NCBI GenBank assembly: GCA_018399865.1
Contig: JAGYNL010000155.1
Location: forward strand, 1 to 16,213
Origin: Candidatus Bipolaricaulota bacterium
GTDB lineage: Bacteria > Bipolaricaulota > Bipolaricaulia > UBA7950 > UBA9294
Direction of reading: 5' to 3'
DNA length: 16,213 bases
Part shown: positions 13,483-16,213 of the stretch, piece after piece
Layout: each line of letters begins with the position of its first letter
How positions within the stretch are numbered: the stretch's first letter is position 1
Translations under genes and position numbers: made by a program
The notes under the pieces: model-generated
Told to the model about the DNA's origin: nothing
Database searches by the model: none
The model's input: only the letters and a program-made list of their open reading frames with translations

Positions 13483-13545
13483 TAGGAAGTAAACTGAGTA
13501 CGGGATGCCTATCCCAACCACATTGTACGTACTGGAGGAAAGCGT

Positions 13546-14625
13546 ATGGCGGAGGTAGTGCTTGAGAAGGTATTAAAGAAATTCGGCGATTTTGTCGCAG
13601 TGAAGGATATTGACCTTCAAGTGGATGATGGTGCATTCACGGTACTAGTGGGGCCGTCTGGGTGTGGTAAGACTACCACTTTACGCATGATCGCTGGGCT
13701 GGAGGAAGTAACGAGTGGTCAAGTGAAGATTGGAGATAGGGTTGTTAACCGGGTGCCTCCGAAGGATAGGGACATTGCCATGGTGTTCCAGAATTATGCC
13801 TTGTATCCACACATGGACGTCTACAACAATATGGCTTTTGGACTTAAGCTTCGGAAAATCCCCAAGAAAGAGATCGATGAACGGGTACAAGCGGCGGCAT
13901 CCCTTCTAGGAATTGAAGGAAAATTAAAGAGTAAACCACGTGAGCTATCCGGTGGACAGCGGCAGCGAGTAGCTGTTGGAAGGGCAATCGTGCGTGACCC
14001 TAAGGTGTTCCTGTTTGACGAACCGCTGTCTAACCTGGATGCCAAGCTACGTGTGCAGATGCGCACTGAGCTGGAGCAATTACACCATAAGTTAAAGACA
14101 ACCACCGTCTACGTAACGCACGACCAGGTGGAAGCGATGACTTTGGGAAGTAAGATAGCTGTAATGCGTGATGGGGTTGTTCATCAGTATGCATCACCGC
14201 AAGAGACGTATGACCATCCGGCCAACCAGTTTGTAGCTGGGTTCATTGGTAGTCCCGCTATGAACTTCCTTTTTGGGCAAGCCAGTATGGAAGATGGTAT
14301 GATTATCCTGGAAGGAGAGGGATTCAAGATTAAGTTGCCAGCGGATGGAAGGATAGAAACAGTGCCTGACCAGGTTGTAATAGGGATTCGACCTGAGGAT
14401 CTTACCGGCCCACTGACAGAAGGGGAAAACCTTCTGGAGATGAAGGTCAAGGTAACAGAGCCCTTAGGAAACGAGTTACTTGTGTATGCTGATTGTGGTG
14501 GGCAGCAGATAGTTGCCAATTTGGACCCGCATACACGCGTTGAAATAGAATCTATTATCAAGTTATCACCAAATATAACTACACTCCACCTGTTTGAGTC
14601 AGAAACCGAAGCCACCCTGCTCTAG
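13546..14625 (+). CDS. ABC transporter ATP-binding protein, MalK/UgpC/MsmK type
   Basis: The 359-residue protein has a complete nucleotide-binding domain: Walker A GPSGCGKT at 36-43, Q-loop Gln82 in VFQNYALYPHM, signature LSGGQ at 134-138, Walker B VFLFDEPLSNLD at 154-165 and switch His192. The C-terminal 120 residues form the OB/TOBE regulatory region characteristic of carbohydrate importers (VVIGIRPEDL near 280). It powers uptake of sugars or glycerol phosphate together with two permeases and a binding protein, none of which is encoded nearby. In some bacteria a single ATPase of this family serves several sugar permeases, which would suit an isolated gene. The start at 13546 is supported by CTGGAGGAAAGCGT upstream. 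Confidence 0.93.
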   Translation: MAEVVLEKVLKKFGDFVAVKDIDLQVDDGAFTVLVGPSGCGKTTTLRMIAGLEEVTSGQVKIGDRVVNRVPPKDRDIAMVFQNYALYPHMDVYNNMAFGLKLRKIPKKEIDERVQAAASLLGIEGKLKSKPRELSGGQRQRVAVGRAIVRDPKVFLFDEPLSNLDAKLRVQMRTELEQLHHKLKTTTVYVTHDQVEAMTLGSKIAVMRDGVVHQYASPQETYDHPANQFVAGFIGSPAMNFLFGQASMEDGMIILEGEGFKIKLPADGRIETVPDQVVIGIRPEDLTGPLTEGENLLEMKVKVTEPLGNELLVYADCGGQQIVANLDPHTRVEIESIIKLSPNITTLHLFESETEATLL

Positions 14626-14655
14626 AAATTGACTGAGCTGTGGCTTGATCTGGTA

Positions 14656-15024
14656 TCAGCGTTTCAGTCGAGGGACGCATTTTGTAGCGATAAGCCTTGC
14701 CCCTGTGCCTAGCAAATCTTCTGATATTATTTGTCCAATCTGAACCGGAGCTTCTACAGAGAGATGTTGTATGTAGTCCATAATCTGGACAAGTAGTCTT
14801 CTCGGTACAGGTTGGTCCGTTTTCACTGAAACTAAAGGTCGAATTCCACCGGTTACTTTAACACTGGTCGGGAGAACCCTCATAGGGTCAATTGCCTCTT
14901 GCTGGGCATAAGCCTTGCCACGAGGACAGAGATGCCCCTTTACGTTGATTACTTCCCCTTTTTCGATGTTGACGGTAATCTCACAGCCGATAGGACACGA
15001 AACACAGATGAGTTTCTTTTCCAT
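14656..15024 (-). CDS. DUF1667 iron-sulfur protein
   Basis: A 122-residue member of the DUF1667 family. Cys7, Cys10, Cys14 and Cys33 lie in CVSCPIGC...GHLCPRGKAYA, a probable [4Fe-4S] or metal site resembling that of molybdopterin oxidoreductase N-termini. The family is usually encoded with a glycerol-3-phosphate dehydrogenase and an FAD-dependent oxidoreductase, as part of an anaerobic electron-transfer unit. Here it follows the FAD protein with a one-base TAATG stop/start overlap, and GAAGG seven bases upstream supports the start. Its exact biochemical role is not established. The gene ends convergently with the ABC ATPase gene, 30 bases apart, and I saw no clear terminator between them. 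Confidence 0.88.
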   Translation of the reverse strand: MEKKLICVSCPIGCEITVNIEKGEVINVKGHLCPRGKAYAQQEAIDPMRVLPTSVKVTGGIRPLVSVKTDQPVPRRLLVQIMDYIQHLSVEAPVQIGQIISEDLLGTGARLIATKCVPRLKR

Positions 15025-16213
15025 TAGCCGGCCTTCACTTCTATGTTCGTCTCCGGCTGCTTAACTAGTTCACGAAGCTTTGCCTCTGGCAAACGTATCT
15101 CAATCATCTCACTTGGGCGCACAACTGGCAGCTTGCGGGATATAACATCTCCTATCTTAACGGTTGCCTGACTCATGGCCCGGGAAGAGCGTAGGTATAG
15201 CTTGGACTTCTCGGTATACGTGAGGTAGGTGGGTACCAGATGAAACACGTTGTCGCCACGCCTCAGGCGCGTTTGGCTTTCCTGGGGCAACTTGCCAAGC
15301 GCGTATTGAGCTGCTGATCTTCCAGCGAGTTCCCCCACGGCTGCAACTGAATCTACAAGGTCAAAAATCGCTACATTATTTCCAGCGGCAAACAGCCAGG
15401 GAACCTGGGTTTGCATGAAGGAGTTGACGACAGGGCCCTTATTTACGGGATCGAGGGGAGTAAATGGCATGATGAGTTCGTTTTCGGGGATGAGACCGAT
15501 AGACAATATGAGAGTGTCTACTGTAAAGTGTTTCTTGGAACCGGGAATTTGGTTACGGGACTCATCCACTTCTGCTATTGTAACCCCAGTCAGTCGCTTG
15601 TTTCCCTCGACTGAGACGATTGTGTGACTGAGCAACAGAGGGATACTGAAATCTTCCAGGCATTGTACAACATTCCTAATTAAGCCTCCGGGAAAAGGCT
15701 GGAGTTCCACTACAGCCACCACATCCATCCCCTCTAAGTACAGCCTGCGAGCCATGATCAGCCCAATATCACCCGACCCTAATATCAAAGCTCGTTTGCC
15801 AGGTAGATATCCGTGAATGTTAACCAATCGTTGGGCTAGCCCAGCTGTGTAGATGCCGGCTGGGCGAGGGCCCGGAGACATGAGGCTGCCGTACGGCCGT
15901 TCGCGAGCCCCGCTCGCCCAGATCAGTGATCTAAAGCTGATGGTCGTTCTTCCTGCTGGTGACATCACTTGCGCGCTAGCACCATCCGGGTCTATATGAG
16001 TTAGACTACAACTGGTAATTACATTGGCGTTTGTAGCTGACAATTCCTTCAACAGGCGATCTCCAAATTCGGGACCTGCGAGTTCCTCATTATAGCGATG
16101 AAGTCCAAAGCCTGTGTGGATGCACTGATTAAGAACGCCTCCTACTTCATCATCCCGCTCCAACAGAAGCGTTTGAGCCCCAGCATTAGCGGCTGCTGTG
16201 GCTGCCGCCATAC
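15024..16213 (-). CDS. FAD-dependent pyridine nucleotide-disulfide-type oxidoreductase (N-terminus outside window)
   Basis: The visible 396 residues start just after a glycine-rich FAD-binding loop, whose first part is cut off by the right edge. They continue with TLLLERDDEVGGVLNQCIHTGFGLHRY. A second Rossmann fold for NAD(P) has LILGSGDIGLIMARRL (about visible residues 142-157). The FAD-binding end is LFAAGNNVAIFDLVDSVAAVGELAGRSAAQ. The GGVLNQCIH segment, the ASGARERP loop and the co-encoded DUF1667 protein are typical of the oxidoreductase found with GlpA-like glycerol-3-phosphate dehydrogenase. No such dehydrogenase is visible, and any would lie upstream, beyond the window. The gene is incomplete only because of the window edge. 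Confidence 0.85.
   Translation of the reverse strand, partial: MAAATAAANAGAQTLLLERDDEVGGVLNQCIHTGFGLHRYNEELAGPEFGDRLLKELSATNANVITSCSLTHIDPDGASAQVMSPAGRTTISFRSLIWASGARERPYGSLMSPGPRPAGIYTAGLAQRLVNIHGYLPGKRALILGSGDIGLIMARRLYLEGMDVVAVVELQPFPGGLIRNVVQCLEDFSIPLLLSHTIVSVEGNKRLTGVTIAEVDESRNQIPGSKKHFTVDTLILSIGLIPENELIMPFTPLDPVNKGPVVNSFMQTQVPWLFAAGNNVAIFDLVDSVAAVGELAGRSAAQYALGKLPQESQTRLRRGDNVFHLVPTYLTYTEKSKLYLRSSRAMSQATVKIGDVISRKLPVVRPSEMIEIRLPEAKLRELVKQPETNIEVKAG

Noticed and set aside
13493..13537. Nested inverted repeats in the leader of the ABC ATPase gene (GGGAT/ATCCC with outer AGTAC/GTACT)
   Set aside because: Stems are only five base pairs, the outer arms are far apart, and no known riboswitch or attenuator pattern is present.

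Overview
The window reads as ordinary bacterial chromosome, densely coding on both strands. The gene content (TsaB and TsaC, ribosomal protein L28, RuvB, RibF, LipB, a four-subunit ferredoxin-linked 2-oxoacid oxidoreductase) fits an anaerobic or thermophilic bacterium with base composition near 50% GC. There are no transposases, integrases, phage genes, CRISPR arrays or recognisable RNA genes. The lineage cannot be fixed from the sequence. A deep-branching anaerobic group such as Bipolaricaulota (Acetothermia) is my guess, based only on the style of the proteins.

Layout: positions 1-708 (minus) hold a free-standing lipoyl-domain protein followed by the start of lipB, which runs off the left edge. 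A divergent intergenic region leads to tsaC and an overlapping EamA transporter gene (862-2306, plus), then a CDP-alcohol phosphatidyltransferase-like gene with its own promoter (2363-2884), convergent and overlapping with ruvB (2881-3885, minus). Upstream of ruvB lies a candidate small zinc-ribbon ORF (3921-4175). Before it is a two-gene module of exported proteins driven by a TTGACA promoter: a cysteine-rich secreted protein (5400-5834) and a secreted redoxin-domain protein (4153-5415).

From 6012 to 11544 (plus) runs a long close-packed gene string: ribF, tsaB, rpmB, an S1-domain protein, the 2-oxoacid:ferredoxin oxidoreductase subunits in the order D-A-B-C, and a NUDIX hydrolase overlapping the last subunit. 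Then come a PEP/pyruvate-binding (PPDK N-domain) protein that lacks a phosphohistidine domain (11620-13410) and a MalK/UgpC-type ABC ATPase with no permease beside it (13546-14625). The right edge (minus) holds a DUF1667 iron-sulfur protein and an FAD-dependent oxidoreductase whose N-terminus lies outside the window.

How the genes relate: the oxoacid oxidoreductase makes acyl-CoA and reduced ferredoxin from a 2-oxoacid. LipB plus the lipoyl carrier point to a lipoate-dependent reaction elsewhere. TsaB and TsaC serve the same tRNA t6A37 pathway from two separate loci. The DUF1667/FAD pair resembles the accessory part of anaerobic glycerol-3-phosphate dehydrogenase operons.

The most notable points are: (1) three housekeeping genes (ruvB, ribF, tsaB) have no Shine-Dalgarno sequence but a -10-like hexamer exactly 9 nt before the ATG, suggesting leaderless mRNAs; (2) the exported cysteine-rich/redoxin pair; (3) the stand-alone lipoyl protein next to lipB; (4) a probable unannotated zinc-ribbon ORF. 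I did not find convincing evidence for a wholly new defence or mobile system. No stretch longer than 300 bases lacks a gene or candidate gene.
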